Part shown: piece after piece, positions 1 to 7,776 of the stretch
Numbering within the stretch: position 1 is the first letter of the stretch
How the letters are laid out: every line of letters begins with the position of its first letter
Assembly (NCBI GenBank): GCA_003512805.1
Contig: DOOK01000126.1
Span: 1 to 11,250 of the forward strand
Direction of reading: 5' to 3'
Source: Erwinia sp.
Lineage (GTDB): Bacteria; Pseudomonadota; Gammaproteobacteria; Enterobacterales; Enterobacteriaceae
DNA: 11,250 bases
The notes under the pieces: model-generated
Seen by the model: the letters and a program-made list of their open reading frames with translations, nothing else
Databases searched by the model: none
What the model was told of the DNA's origin: nothing
Position numbers and translations under genes: made by a program

Positions 1-1
1 G

Positions 2-193
2 GTGGGCAAACCGACCGCTGGCGAACCGCAGTGGGGAGAAGAACAGGGCGTGGCCGAGCTGAGAAGGCAGGTTGAGCTGAATGAGACGCTACCCGGCGTG
101 TCCGGGACGATTTTATTTCGCGATGCTTTTCTGGATGCCCCACAGGCTCAGGAGGCGGTTAACTATTTACATCAGCGCTGGAATAAAAAGTAA
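2..193 (+). CDS. C-terminal end of a possible YddW-like family 10 glycosyl hydrolase (partial)
   Basis: Only the last 63 residues are in the window; the reading frame is open at the left edge, so the GTG at position 2 is not a real start. The visible tail contains an acidic helix-like stretch (ELRRQVELNE), then LPGVSGTILFRDAFLD and a final helix ending YLHQRWNKK. A 'RQ..LN..LPGV.G.ILF' block close to the C-terminus resembles the end of the bacterial GHL10 (YddW/YngK) putative glycosyl hydrolases, usually cell-envelope lipoproteins of unknown substrate. The catalytic domain and any signal peptide lie outside the window, so neither activity nor location can be checked. The gene ends in TAA just before a strong hairpin. 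The family call rests on remembered motif similarity over a short tail. Confidence 0.5.
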   Translation: MGKPTAGEPQWGEEQGVAELRRQVELNETLPGVSGTILFRDAFLDAPQAQEAVNYLHQRWNKK

Positions 194-203
194 GCCGTAA
201 AAA

Positions 204-230
204 GCAACGCCGCCCGTAAGGGCGGCGCTC
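204..230. terminator. Bidirectional hairpin terminator between the partial gene and gdhA
   Basis: Positions 208-215 (CGCCGCCC) and 220-227 (GGGCGGCG) form a perfect 8-bp GC stem around a GTAA tetraloop. On the - strand the hairpin is followed by TTGCTTTTTA, a usable U-tract, so it fits gdhA transcripts ending there. On the + strand the tail (CTCTGACTTT) is weaker. It lies between two convergent genes and probably serves both. Confidence 0.7.
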
Positions 231-249
231 TGACTTTCTGGCTGATGAT

Positions 250-1524
250 TTAACCTGGATAAATTCCGCGGTCTTTCCTTGCCATCAGAATACGCTCACA
301 GGCGACAATATAGGCGGCAGTACGCAGGCTACACTCTTTCTCCCGCGCTTTGTCCCAGATATGGACCATCGCTTCGGACATGATTTTATCCATCCGCTCA
401 TTGATCTCGCTCTCGCTCCAGAAGAAGCTGGCCATATCCTGCACCCACTCAAAATAGCTCACCGTTACGCCGCCCGCATTACAGATAACATCCGGTACCA
501 CGGTAATACCGCGTGATGCCAGCATATCGTCGGCGTCCGGGTAGGTCGGGCCGTTAGCGCCTTCCAGAACCAGTTTGCAGCTGAGCTTTTCCGCGCGCTC
601 GCGGGTGATTTGTCCTTCCAGCGCGGCCGGGATCAGGATGTCCATCTGCAGCTGCCAGAACGCTTCGCTATCAATCGTCTGCGCGCCGCTGAATCCGGCG
701 ATATTTTTATGCGTGGCCTGCCATTCGGTCAGCGCGTTCAAATCAATGCCTTCCGGATTATAAAGCGTGGCGGAATGATCCTGAACGGCTACCACTCTTG
801 CACCCGCCGCGACAAACAGGCGTGCCGCTTCACTGCCGACGTTGCCGAAACCCTGAACCGCGAGACGGGCACCGTCGGTTTCAATATTCAGGCGACGAGC
901 GACTTCAAGACCGGTCACAAACACGCCGCGGCCGGTCGCTTTTTCACGTCCCAGCGAGCCGCCGAGGTGCACCGGTTTGCCGGTTACCACGCCGGTGATC
1001 GTGGTGCCCTGGTTCATGGAATAGGTGTCCATCATCCAGGCCATCACTTTTGCATTTGTGCCCACGTCCGGGGCCGGAATATCTTTTTGCGGGCCGATGA
1101 CCAGGCCAATTTCGCTGGTGTAGCGACGGGTCAGGCGTTCCAGCTCACCTTCGGAAAGCTTAAAGGGATCGACGCGGATGCCGCCTTTCGCGCCGCCATA
1201 GGGCAGATTCACCGCCGCACACTTGATCGTCATCCAGGCAGAAAGCGCCATGACCTCATTTAAGTCAACGTTGGGATGGTAGCGAACACCGCCTTTGCCC
1301 GGTCCGCGCGACAGATTATGCTGTACGCGAAATCCTTCAAAGTGGCGGATGGTGCCATCATCCATCTGCAGTGGGATATCAACGATCAGCGCGCGTTTAG
1401 GGTGGCGTAAGGTGTCGACCCAGCGGCTAAGCTCGCCCAGGTAGGGCGCAACGCGATCGATCTGTTGCAAGTAGGTGGACCAGGCGGTATTGGGGCTTTC
1501 TGATGCGTAAGATAGCTTATCCAT
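250..1524 (-). CDS. gdhA: Glu/Leu/Phe/Val dehydrogenase family, probable glutamate dehydrogenase
   Basis: Reversible oxidative deamination of glutamate to 2-oxoglutarate and ammonia in the cytoplasm, linking nitrogen and carbon metabolism. Seen in the 424-residue product: [11 protein letters not shown] (73-83), the PYGGAKGG block with the substrate-binding Lys113 (108-115), [13 protein letters not shown] (144-156) with the catalytic Asp153, the dinucleotide-binding QGFGNVGS (224-231), EGANGPT (321-327) and PDVICNAGG near 344. The frame stays open 28 codons upstream to position 1608, but that ATG has no Shine-Dalgarno. The ATG at 1522-1524 has AGGAAAG about 7 bases ahead and gives the usual length, so I chose it. 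The sequence resembles the GdhA of Burkholderia/Ralstonia more than the 447-residue NADP enzyme of E. coli. NAD versus NADP preference cannot be settled here. It is transcribed alone, divergently from eptB. Confidence 0.93.
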   Translation of the reverse strand: MDKLSYASESPNTAWSTYLQQIDRVAPYLGELSRWVDTLRHPKRALIVDIPLQMDDGTIRHFEGFRVQHNLSRGPGKGGVRYHPNVDLNEVMALSAWMTIKCAAVNLPYGGAKGGIRVDPFKLSEGELERLTRRYTSEIGLVIGPQKDIPAPDVGTNAKVMAWMMDTYSMNQGTTITGVVTGKPVHLGGSLGREKATGRGVFVTGLEVARRLNIETDGARLAVQGFGNVGSEAARLFVAAGARVVAVQDHSATLYNPEGIDLNALTEWQATHKNIAGFSGAQTIDSEAFWQLQMDILIPAALEGQITRERAEKLSCKLVLEGANGPTYPDADDMLASRGITVVPDVICNAGGVTVSYFEWVQDMASFFWSESEINERMDKIMSEAMVHIWDKAREKECSLRTAAYIVACERILMARKDRGIYPG

Positions 1525-2001
1525 AACAATGCTTTCCTGACAGTTATAAATGCTACGAAGGAGTGGTGAAGCCAGTGCTTCTGACCTGAACGCGGCATAA
1601 TCTAACATTAATGAGTTGTATTTAATTCATTAAATTATTGTTAATTATCTTGAGGCGGGGCGGCCAGACCAACTCTGTGCGAATAATTAATTACTGGCTT
1701 TGCCTGTAGCATGCATATGGACTGGATTGCTGGAATAATTATGCACATCTGGTGCATTTAATACGGTTGACCTTTATTTATCAGAAGTTTGAACCGCTTC
1801 AAATTTTGCAATAATCGCCAACATTCTGCGGCCTGATGTCTTCAGACACATCTTTTGTTACATTATAACAACCACTTTTTCAGTACCAACGGTAAACTCA
1901 CGTACGTTTACCTGGTCTTACGACGTATTGCTTTAAAAATAACGTTTTACCCGGTAAGCCGCTTTGGTCATGCCATTCACTGCTATAAAATGACGGGACA
2001 G
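1525..2001. other. Divergent intergenic region gdhA/eptB with dyad symmetries
   Basis: This 477-base AT-rich stretch separates two divergent genes and must hold both promoters. Three perfect inverted repeats are visible: ATGCAC-5-GTGCAT at 1741-1757, TTGTTA-5-TAACAA at 1855-1871, and GGTAAAC-8-GTTTACC at 1891-1912. They are spaced like operator sites, but I cannot assign a regulator. No convincing -35/-10 pair for eptB was found; a TATAAA at 1984-1989 is too close to the start codon. No small gene was recognised here. Confidence 0.55.
1644..1672 (-). promoter_or_regulatory. Candidate gdhA promoter
   Basis: On the - strand, GATAAT (1644-1649; 5 of 6 to the -10 consensus) lies 17 bases after TTGGTC (1667-1672; 3 of 6 to the -35). 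A start near 1637 would give a leader of about 113 bases. The -35 match is poor and the spacer is GC-rich, so an activator would probably be needed. A second pair nearer the gene (GTTATA at 1543-1548 with GGTGAA at 1565-1570, as written on +) would start transcription inside the Shine-Dalgarno and looks worse. Confidence 0.3.
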
Positions 2002-3657
2002 ATGAAAAGATTGTTTTTTTTGACTCAGTATCGGGTCTGCTGCTTTATTGCGTTTTACACCGGGATTTTGTTAAACCTGCCGATTTTCCTCCGCCGTTTT
2101 CATCACCTGCATTATGACGCGGTATTATCCATCACCATTGAAGTCATTGCGGCTTTTGCGCTGGTGCTGTTTACCACTCTGCTGGCCTCGCTTACCGGAC
2201 GTCTGCTGTTTCGCCTCCTGACTTCACTGCTGGTGGTGTTTTCCGTCGCGGCCAGTTACTACATGATCTTTTTCAATGTGGATATTGGCTACGGCATTAT
2301 CGCTGCGGTGATGACGACCGACAGCTTCGATCTGTCCAGAGAGTCGGTGGGCTGGGATTTTGGCGTCTGGTTGGGGCTGGTAAGCCTGTTGCCGCTGCTG
2401 GCCCTGTGGCTGGCGCCGCTGCCGGAAGCGGCGCTACGGCGGCATAACGGCGGGGCTATAGCCCGTCGTGCTGGCGTTATGCTGGTTGCCGGACTCTGCT
2501 GTTGGCTGCCGCTGAAGGTGATGGGAGAGCATCAGGACAGTCTGGATCGGCAGCACAACCGCATGATGGCCAGCTACGGCGGCGTGGTCGCCGGGACGTA
2601 TTCACCGTCGAACTGGCTGTCGGGCATGGGGTTGCTGGCGTACAGCAGCTGGAGCCAGGCAGAGGACAGCCGTAAACTGTTCGATCCCGCCGCGCACTTT
2701 ACCTATACGCCGCCAAAAGATGCCGACAATCTTTATATCGTGTTTGTGATTGGCGAAAGCGCCCGGCGCGATCATATGGGGGTATACGGTTACCAGCGAG
2801 ATAACACGCCGTATCTGGATAAAGAGCCTAATCTGGCCGCCCTGCAGGGCTACTCCTGCGATACCTCAACCAAACTCTCGCTGCGCTGTATGTTTGTACG
2901 TGAGGGCGGCGCGTCGGAAGCGCCCGAGCGCACCCTGAAAGAGATGAACGTGTTTTCCGTGCTGAAGAAGCAGGGCTTTTCTTCCGAGCTGTTCGCCATG
3001 CAGAGCGAAGCCTGGTTCTATAACAAAGCACTGGCGGATGACTATGCGCTGCGCGAAACCATTCAGTCCGAGAAGCGCAACGTGGGCAAACCTATCGACG
3101 ATATGGCGCTGGTTAGCGAGTTAAGAGACTCTATCGATCGTCACCCGCAGGGCAAACATCTGGTTATTCTGCACACCAAAGGGTCGCACTATCTTTATAC
3201 CGAGCGTTATCCGCGTAGCTTCGCACGCTATCAGCCGGAATGCCTGGGCATTGACGATGACTGCACCACGCAGCAGATGGTTAACTCTTACGATAACAGC
3301 CTGCTCTATACTGATTACGTGCTGGAGCAGGTGTTTAACCAGCTGCGCGATCGCAACGCCATTGTCTTTTACGCCTCCGATCACGGTGAGTCGATTTCGC
3401 AAAATATGCATTTCCACGGCACGCCACGTAATCAGGCGCCAATGGCTCAGCGTACCGTGCCAATTATGGTGTGGGCATCCGACAAATTTTTGCAGCATCC
3501 CGATCATGCCGCAGCGTTTAACCAGCTGAAAAAAATGGCGCAGGAGAAAACGCCGGTCTTCCACGAAAAACTGTTTGACAGCGTACTAGGCTGTGCCGGT
3601 TTTACTTCACCGGATGGTGGAATTAATCAGCTGCGTAACTGGTGTCGGAAACCCTGA
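2002..3657 (+). CDS. eptB: Kdo(2)-lipid A phosphoethanolamine 7''-transferase EptB
   Basis: Inner-membrane enzyme that transfers phosphoethanolamine from phosphatidylethanolamine to the outer Kdo of lipopolysaccharide, lowering its negative charge. The 551-residue product (E. coli EptB is 563) has about five N-terminal membrane segments within roughly residues 8-180, then a periplasmic alkaline-phosphatase-like domain. Family active-site residues are all visible: Glu252 in IGESARRDHMG, the nucleophile Thr290 in CDTSTKLSLRC (with Cys286 and Cys296 spaced as in the MCR/EptA disulfide), His391 and His396 in HTKGSH, and Asp460-His461 in SDHGES. SYGGVVAGTYSPSNWLS and SYDNSLLYTDY read almost as in E. 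coli EptB. The frame is open back to a TTG at 1855, but the MKRLFF start at 2002 puts the first membrane segment at the N-terminus and has a weak GGGA before it. In E. coli eptB is controlled by sigmaE and the sRNAs MgrR and ArcZ; whether that applies here is unknown. It has its own terminator. Confidence 0.95.
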   Translation: MKRLFFLTQYRVCCFIAFYTGILLNLPIFLRRFHHLHYDAVLSITIEVIAAFALVLFTTLLASLTGRLLFRLLTSLLVVFSVAASYYMIFFNVDIGYGIIAAVMTTDSFDLSRESVGWDFGVWLGLVSLLPLLALWLAPLPEAALRRHNGGAIARRAGVMLVAGLCCWLPLKVMGEHQDSLDRQHNRMMASYGGVVAGTYSPSNWLSGMGLLAYSSWSQAEDSRKLFDPAAHFTYTPPKDADNLYIVFVIGESARRDHMGVYGYQRDNTPYLDKEPNLAALQGYSCDTSTKLSLRCMFVREGGASEAPERTLKEMNVFSVLKKQGFSSELFAMQSEAWFYNKALADDYALRETIQSEKRNVGKPIDDMALVSELRDSIDRHPQGKHLVILHTKGSHYLYTERYPRSFARYQPECLGIDDDCTTQQMVNSYDNSLLYTDYVLEQVFNQLRDRNAIVFYASDHGESISQNMHFHGTPRNQAPMAQRTVPIMVWASDKFLQHPDHAAAFNQLKKMAQEKTPVFHEKLFDSVLGCAGFTSPDGGINQLRNWCRKP

Positions 3658-3675
3658 AGGCAAGGGGGCATAAAG

Positions 3676-3698
3676 GGGAGGCTATGGCCTCCCTTTTT
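3676..3698 (+). terminator. Intrinsic terminator of eptB
   Basis: GGGAGGC (3676-3682), loop TATG and GCCTCCC (3687-3693) form a perfect 7-bp stem directly followed by TTTTT (3694-3698). It starts 18 bases after the eptB stop codon and separates eptB from fabV. Confidence 0.9.
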
Positions 3699-3833
3699 AC
3701 CCTCATCGCCAGACAAATTGCTTTCCTGCAGGAACAGAAAAGCCGTTGCGCCATCAGGTCGGCAAAGGCCGAATAAATAGTGAGCAAAGCGGTGGTGTTA
3801 AAGGCGACTGTAAACGATAAGCTACTGCCAGCT

Positions 3834-3862
3834 TTGCCTGAAACGCCACAAGCAGGTATTCT
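3834..3862 (+). promoter_or_regulatory. Candidate fabV promoter
   Basis: TTGCCT (3834-3839; 4 of 6 to the -35) is followed after 17 bases by TATTCT (3857-3862; 4 of 6 to the -10). Transcription would begin near 3869, giving a leader of about 30 bases that includes the GAGGT Shine-Dalgarno. Because the eptB terminator lies upstream, fabV needs its own promoter, but this match is only moderate. A 12-base palindrome TTCCTGCAGGAA sits further upstream at 3723-3734 with no known regulator assigned. Confidence 0.35.
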
Positions 3863-3899
3863 ACGGGCCATATTTACTGAGACGGTTATTGAGGTCGAC

Positions 3900-5096
3900 A
3901 TGATTATTAAACCACGCATTCGTGGCTTCATCTGTGTTACCGCCCATCCGGCGGGTTGCAAAGCTAACGTTGAAAAACAAATTGACTACGTTACGCGTCA
4001 GGGCAAAATCGCCAACGGCCCGAAAAAGGTGCTGGTGATCGGCGCTTCTACCGGTTATGGCCTTGCTGCCCGCATCTCGGCCGCCTTTGGCTGTGAAGCC
4101 GATACATTGGGCGTGTTCTTTGAGCGTCCGGGCGAAGAGAACAAACCGGCCACCGCTGGCTGGTATAACTCTGCCGCTTTTGAAGAGCTGGCGGAAGCAA
4201 AGGGCCTTTATGCGAAAAGCATCAACGGCGACGCCTATTCTGACGAAGTGAAGCAAAAGACCATTGAGCTGATCAAACAGGATTTGGGTCAGGTCGATCT
4301 GGTGGTGTACAGCCTGGCGGCACCGCGTCGTACTCATCCAAAAACTGGCGAAGTCTTTAACTCCACGCTGAAGCCTGTTGGCAAAACGCTGCACACCCGC
4401 GGTTTGAACACCGACAAAGAAACCATTACGGATATCACGCTGGAACCCGCTTCCCAGGAAGAGATTGACGGCACCGTAGCGGTCATGGGCGGCGAAGACT
4501 GGCAGATGTGGATTGACGATCTGAAAGCAGCCGGCGTGCTGGCTGACGGTGCGAAAACCACGGCCTTTACCTATCTGGGCGAGCAGATCACCCACGATAT
4601 CTACTGGAACGGTTCCATCGGCGAAGCCAAGAAAGATCTGGACAAGCGCGTACTGACCATTCGTGACACGCTGGCGGAAAAAGGTGGCGACGCGCGCGTT
4701 TCCGTACTGAAAGCCGTGGTGACTCAGGCCAGCTCTGCTATTCCTGTTATGCCGCTTTACCTGTCACTGCTGTTTAAAGTGATGAAGGCAAACGGCACCC
4801 ACGAAGGCTGCATCGAGCAGGTTTACGGCCTGTTCAAAGACAGCCTGTATAACGCTTCGCCAATCCTCGACGATGTTGGCCGCCTGCGCGCCGACTATAA
4901 AGAGCTGCAGCCTGAAGTGCAGGACGAAGTGGTTAAGCTGTGGCCGACCGTCACTAACGAAAACCTGAACGAGCTGACCGACTTCGTTGGCTATAAAAGC
5001 GAGTTTATGCACCTGTTCGGCTTTGGTCTGGACGGCGTGGATTACGACGCTGACGTCAATCCGGATGTAAAAATCAAAAATCTGGTGCAGATGTAA
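3900..5096 (+). CDS. fabV: Trans-2-enoyl-ACP/CoA reductase FabV (NADH)
   Basis: Catalyses the last reduction of each fatty acid elongation cycle, turning trans-2-enoyl-ACP into acyl-ACP with NADH, in the cytoplasm. The 398-residue product has the standard FabV start [17 protein letters not shown], the nucleotide-binding GASTGYG at 48-54, and the FabV active-site pair Tyr235-x8-Lys244 in [10 protein letters not shown], the spacing that sets FabV apart from FabI (Tyr-x6-Lys). The frame is open 40 codons further upstream, but the ATG at 3900 has TTGAGGT five to six bases ahead and matches the family length. FabV enzymes of Vibrio, Yersinia and Pseudomonas tolerate triclosan, so intrinsic triclosan tolerance is a reasonable expectation, not something shown here. 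It appears to be a single-gene unit. Whether the genome also has fabI cannot be seen. Confidence 0.96.
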   Translation: MIIKPRIRGFICVTAHPAGCKANVEKQIDYVTRQGKIANGPKKVLVIGASTGYGLAARISAAFGCEADTLGVFFERPGEENKPATAGWYNSAAFEELAEAKGLYAKSINGDAYSDEVKQKTIELIKQDLGQVDLVVYSLAAPRRTHPKTGEVFNSTLKPVGKTLHTRGLNTDKETITDITLEPASQEEIDGTVAVMGGEDWQMWIDDLKAAGVLADGAKTTAFTYLGEQITHDIYWNGSIGEAKKDLDKRVLTIRDTLAEKGGDARVSVLKAVVTQASSAIPVMPLYLSLLFKVMKANGTHEGCIEQVYGLFKDSLYNASPILDDVGRLRADYKELQPEVQDEVVKLWPTVTNENLNELTDFVGYKSEFMHLFGFGLDGVDYDADVNPDVKIKNLVQM

Positions 5097-5101
5097 GCGT
5101 A

Positions 5102-5123
5102 AAGGCGTCCTCCGGGGCGCCTT
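5102..5123 (+). terminator. Stable hairpin after fabV, probable terminator or 3'-end
   Basis: AAGGCGTCC and GGGCGCCTT pair over 9 bp (one G-T pair) around a TCCG loop; C(UCCG)G is an exceptionally stable UNCG-type tetraloop in RNA. It starts five bases after the fabV stop. The downstream sequence (AGCATGG) has no U-tract, so termination may be Rho-assisted or the hairpin may only protect the mRNA end. Confidence 0.5.
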
Positions 5124-5417
5124 AGCATGGCCCGCGCGCCCCTGCGCGTGCCTGATAAGTTTTAAAATGACGCCCCGATCGTTTCCCTCCCTTTTTTAAA
5201 CAACACGCTCGTACCAAGACAGAACAGCCTTGTTTTGCCGGTACTGCTGCGGGAACCTCTTCCTGCGCAGAAAGCGCGTCCGGCCCGTCTGATACCTGTC
5301 TGCTTCCCGCAGGTGGGCTGACTACTGTGAAAAGTATTTTCAGGAACATAGAGATTCTATATGCTCCAGTAATATGGGCAGCATAGCGCGAAATATCGCC
5401 AGTTTTTGGACGTATTT
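5124..5417. other. Non-coding gap between fabV and the nuclease gene
   Basis: Roughly 290 bases with no recognisable gene. A 75-codon open frame on the - strand (5122-5349) looks like chance: its product is basic, cysteine-containing and low in family-like patterns, and it starts without a clear ribosome site. The AT-rich part at 5330-5417 presumably contains the nuclease promoter. I could not pick a convincing -35/-10 pair, nor a LexA-type CTGT-N8-ACAG box. Confidence 0.5.
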
Positions 5418-6251
5418 ATGAACCTGCTTCGTCACGCCCTCACGCTGCTTCTTGCACCCGTGTTGCTGGTTGCCTGTACTGTACAGGTGCCGCAAAAACC
5501 GCCCCGGTCTGCTATTTTACCGGCTGGCACCGAAGCCTGCGGAGCTGGCTGTCCAACGGGCGGCAGTAACAGAATGCTTATCCGTCAGGTTTACACGCTG
5601 AATAACAATGGCACCACAAAATTTGCTAACTGGGTGGCCTATAAAATCACCAAAGCCAGTCAGGCCAGCGGGCGTTCGCGTAACTGGCGGCGGGATCCCG
5701 ATTTGCCCGTTGACGACACGCTGGCACCGGCTGCTTACAATAATGCCAACAACGTGCTGGCGGTGGATCGCGGGCACCAGGCCCCTCTTGCCAGTCTGGC
5801 TGGCCATTCGGACTGGGCAGCACTGAATTACCTTTCCAATATTACTCCACAGAAATCAGCTTTGAATCAGGGGGCATGGGCAAAGCTTGAAAATCAGGAG
5901 AGGGTGTTGGCAAACAAGCCTGACGTGCGGGCGGTTTACGTTGTAACCGGGCCGCTATTTGAGCAGGATTACGGCGCTCTGCCTGCGGCGCCGTCGGTGA
6001 AGATTCCCAGTGGCTACTGGAAAGTCATCTTTATTAACGATGGGCCGCAGTCCGGCCAGTTTGCCGCTTTTATTATGCAGCAGACGTTAACCAGAGCGGC
6101 GAATTTTTGCGATTATCAGGTGACGGTCAGCGAGATCGAAAAGCGAACGCATCCGGCGTTAAGGCTGTGGTCCGCGCTTAGCGTCGAAGAGGCGACCGTA
6201 TTGAAAAACAGCAAAGGGAAACTGGCAAAAGAAGAGATGGGTTGCTACTGA
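5418..6251 (+). CDS. nucA: DNA/RNA non-specific endonuclease, Serratia nuclease family, predicted lipoprotein
   Basis: Magnesium-dependent sugar-nonspecific endonuclease acting on DNA and RNA outside the cytoplasm. The 277-residue product aligns by eye with Serratia marcescens nuclease over its mature length: CGAGCPTGGS, YTLNNN, TTKFANWVAY, SRNW, VDRGHQAPLASLAG, NYLSNITPQKS, LNQGAW and YWKVIFIN. Catalytic and metal residues are present: Arg88, His120 in DRGH (general base), Asn150 (Mg ligand) and Glu158. Four cysteines (41/45 and 231/276) match its two disulfides, and the C-terminus MGCY resembles MGCKN. The start chosen is ATG 5418 with GGA seven bases upstream; a TTG four codons earlier is less likely. 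The N-terminus is a short signal peptide ending LLVAC, a lipobox with Cys20. Thr at +2, not Asp, would favour outer-membrane sorting. The Serratia enzyme instead has a cleaved, freely secreted form. A long polar linker follows Cys20. Confidence 0.93.
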   Translation: MNLLRHALTLLLAPVLLVACTVQVPQKPPRSAILPAGTEACGAGCPTGGSNRMLIRQVYTLNNNGTTKFANWVAYKITKASQASGRSRNWRRDPDLPVDDTLAPAAYNNANNVLAVDRGHQAPLASLAGHSDWAALNYLSNITPQKSALNQGAWAKLENQERVLANKPDVRAVYVVTGPLFEQDYGALPAAPSVKIPSGYWKVIFINDGPQSGQFAAFIMQQTLTRAANFCDYQVTVSEIEKRTHPALRLWSALSVEEATVLKNSKGKLAKEEMGCY

Positions 6252-6263
6252 ATCCGCAGGATT

Positions 6264-6298
6264 AAAAAAGCCGGTAACGGGCGTTACCGGCTGTTATT
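6264..6298. terminator. Bidirectional terminator between the nuclease and ddc
   Basis: AGCCGGTAAC (6269-6278), loop GGGC and GTTACCGGCT (6283-6292) form a perfect 10-bp stem. Read on the - strand it is followed by a run of Ts (complement of the A-run at 6264-6269), ideal for ending dat-ddc, whose stop codon is 22 bases away. On the + strand the tail is GTTATT, weaker but suitably placed 18 bases after the nuclease stop. Confidence 0.88.
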
Positions 6299-6314
6299 CG
6301 TCCGGGACGAATAA

Positions 6315-7772
6315 TTATGCGAGAGAAGCTGCCGTGCGCTCCACCAGTGCCAGCAGAAGCTTGATATCTTCCAGCGTCACGGTTGGGTTCAGCAGCGTCA
6401 TCTTCAGGCAGGTTACGCCGTTGTGTTCGGTCACGCCGACGTTGGCGCGTCCGGAATCCAACAGCGCATCGCCAATTTTCTGGTTTAGCAGGGCGATTGC
6501 CGCATCGTCGCCCTGTTGCGGACGGAAGCGGAACAGCACGCTTGCCAGCTGCGGCTCCATCACCAGCTCCAGCGCAGGCTGTTCGGCAACCCAGGCCGCA
6601 ACCTGCTGCGCCAGCGTCACGCCGTGATCGATGATTTCGGCATACTGTTTCTGACCCAGCGCTTCCAGACCCATCCACATTTTCAGCGCGTCGAAACGGC
6701 GCGTGGTTTGCAGGGATTTGGACACCAGGTTCGGCACGCCCTGAGCCTCGTCAAATTCAGAGTTCAGGTAAGCCGCCTGATAACGCATCAGCTCATAGTG
6801 ACGCGCTTCTTTCAGCAGGAAAGCGCCGCAGCTGATGGTCTGGAAGAACTGCTTGTGGAAGTCCAGGGTAATGGAATCCACCTGTTCGATGCCGTCCAGA
6901 TAGTGACGATACTTTTCAGAAAGCAGCAGCGCGCCGCCCCAGGCCGCATCAACGTGCAGCCAGGTGTCGTTTTCTGCTGCGATCTGTGCAATTTCACGCA
7001 GAGGATCGATAGCGCCCGCGTCGGTGGTCCCCGCCGTAGCAACAATAGCCAGCACTTTCTCGCCGTTAGCTTTCGCCTGCGCCAGCTTGTCAGCCAGATC
7101 GGCCGTATCCATGCGCGCAAAGCGGTCCGTTTTCACCAGCGTAACGGAGCGGTAGCCCAGGCCCATCAGCGCCATATTCTTCTGGACGGAGAAGTGGGCG
7201 TTTTCAGAGCAGAATACTTTGATCTTACTGAGATCGCCCGGCAGACCATCCTGCTGGACCGAGTGGCCCTGACGCGCAAAGAAGGCATCGCGTGCCAGCA
7301 TCAGGCCCATCAGGTTGCTCTGGGTACCGCCGCTGGTGAACACGCCCGCATCGCCAGCCTGATAGCCGACCTGTGCGCGCAGCCATTCAATCAGCTTCAT
7401 CTCAATGATGGTGGCTGAAGGGCTTTGATCCCAGGAATCCATGCTCTGGTTCGTGGCGTTAATCAGCACTTCTGCGGCCTGGCTAATCACCAGGCTAGGG
7501 CAGTGCAGATGCGCCACACACTGTGGATGGTGCACGGAAAGACTGTCTTTCAGGAAATATTCGATTGCGCGCTCAATGGCGACCTGGTTGCCCAGGCCCT
7601 CCGTCGTGAACTCCAGCGCGATACGTTCACGCAGCTCGGCTACGCTTTTGCCCTGATACATCTCAGGCTGTTGCAGCCACTGCACAACGGCCTGGCTGGT
7701 CTGGGTAATAGCCTGCTGGTAGGCATCGGTGCTTTGCGCCGACGCGGCCAGAATAGGGTTGGACCGGGACAT
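6315..7772 (-). CDS. ddc: L-2,4-diaminobutyrate decarboxylase
   Basis: PLP enzyme converting L-2,4-diaminobutyrate to 1,3-diaminopropane plus CO2, the second step of the Dat-Ddc route. The 485-residue product has the group II decarboxylase pattern: TSGGTQSN (146-153) for phosphate binding, His193 in SENAHFS stacking on the cofactor, ATAGTTDAGAIDP, HVDAAWGG with Asp275, and the Schiff-base Lys307 in LDFHKQFF. The frame is open upstream to 7856 within the 3' end of dat, but the ATG at 7770-7772 gives the family length and has GGAG seven bases ahead, overlapping the dat stop region. Only four bases separate the dat stop from this start, so translational coupling is likely. A terminator follows at 6264-6298. 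Confidence 0.95.
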   Translation of the reverse strand: MSRSNPILAASAQSTDAYQQAITQTSQAVVQWLQQPEMYQGKSVAELRERIALEFTTEGLGNQVAIERAIEYFLKDSLSVHHPQCVAHLHCPSLVISQAAEVLINATNQSMDSWDQSPSATIIEMKLIEWLRAQVGYQAGDAGVFTSGGTQSNLMGLMLARDAFFARQGHSVQQDGLPGDLSKIKVFCSENAHFSVQKNMALMGLGYRSVTLVKTDRFARMDTADLADKLAQAKANGEKVLAIVATAGTTDAGAIDPLREIAQIAAENDTWLHVDAAWGGALLLSEKYRHYLDGIEQVDSITLDFHKQFFQTISCGAFLLKEARHYELMRYQAAYLNSEFDEAQGVPNLVSKSLQTTRRFDALKMWMGLEALGQKQYAEIIDHGVTLAQQVAAWVAEQPALELVMEPQLASVLFRFRPQQGDDAAIALLNQKIGDALLDSGRANVGVTEHNGVTCLKMTLLNPTVTLEDIKLLLALVERTAASLA

Positions 7773-7776
7773 CAAC

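Noticed and set aside
610..1263. 217-codon open frame on + across gdhA
   Set aside because: Lies fully antisense to a clearly conserved gene, with no ribosome site and no family pattern; a codon-bias shadow.
1525..1608. 28-codon N-terminal extension of GdhA
   Set aside because: The upstream ATG has no Shine-Dalgarno and the extension exceeds family length; the internal ATG at 1524 has a good site.
3623..3961. 112-codon open frame on - between eptB and fabV
   Set aside because: Overlaps the eptB terminator and the fabV start, and no Shine-Dalgarno or known family is visible.
3861..4595. 244-codon open frame on - across fabV
   Set aside because: Antisense to the catalytic part of FabV and without recognisable protein features.
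5122..5349. 75-codon open frame on - in the fabV-nuclease gap
   Set aside because: It ends in the fabV 3' hairpin, and its composition and lack of motifs suggest chance.
5330..5417. LexA box before the nuclease
   Set aside because: No CTGT-N8-ACAG arrangement was found; CTATATGCTCCAG is not a match.
6516..7418. 300-codon open frame on + across ddc
   Set aside because: Antisense to the conserved PLP-binding core of Ddc; long shadow frames are common in GC-rich genes.
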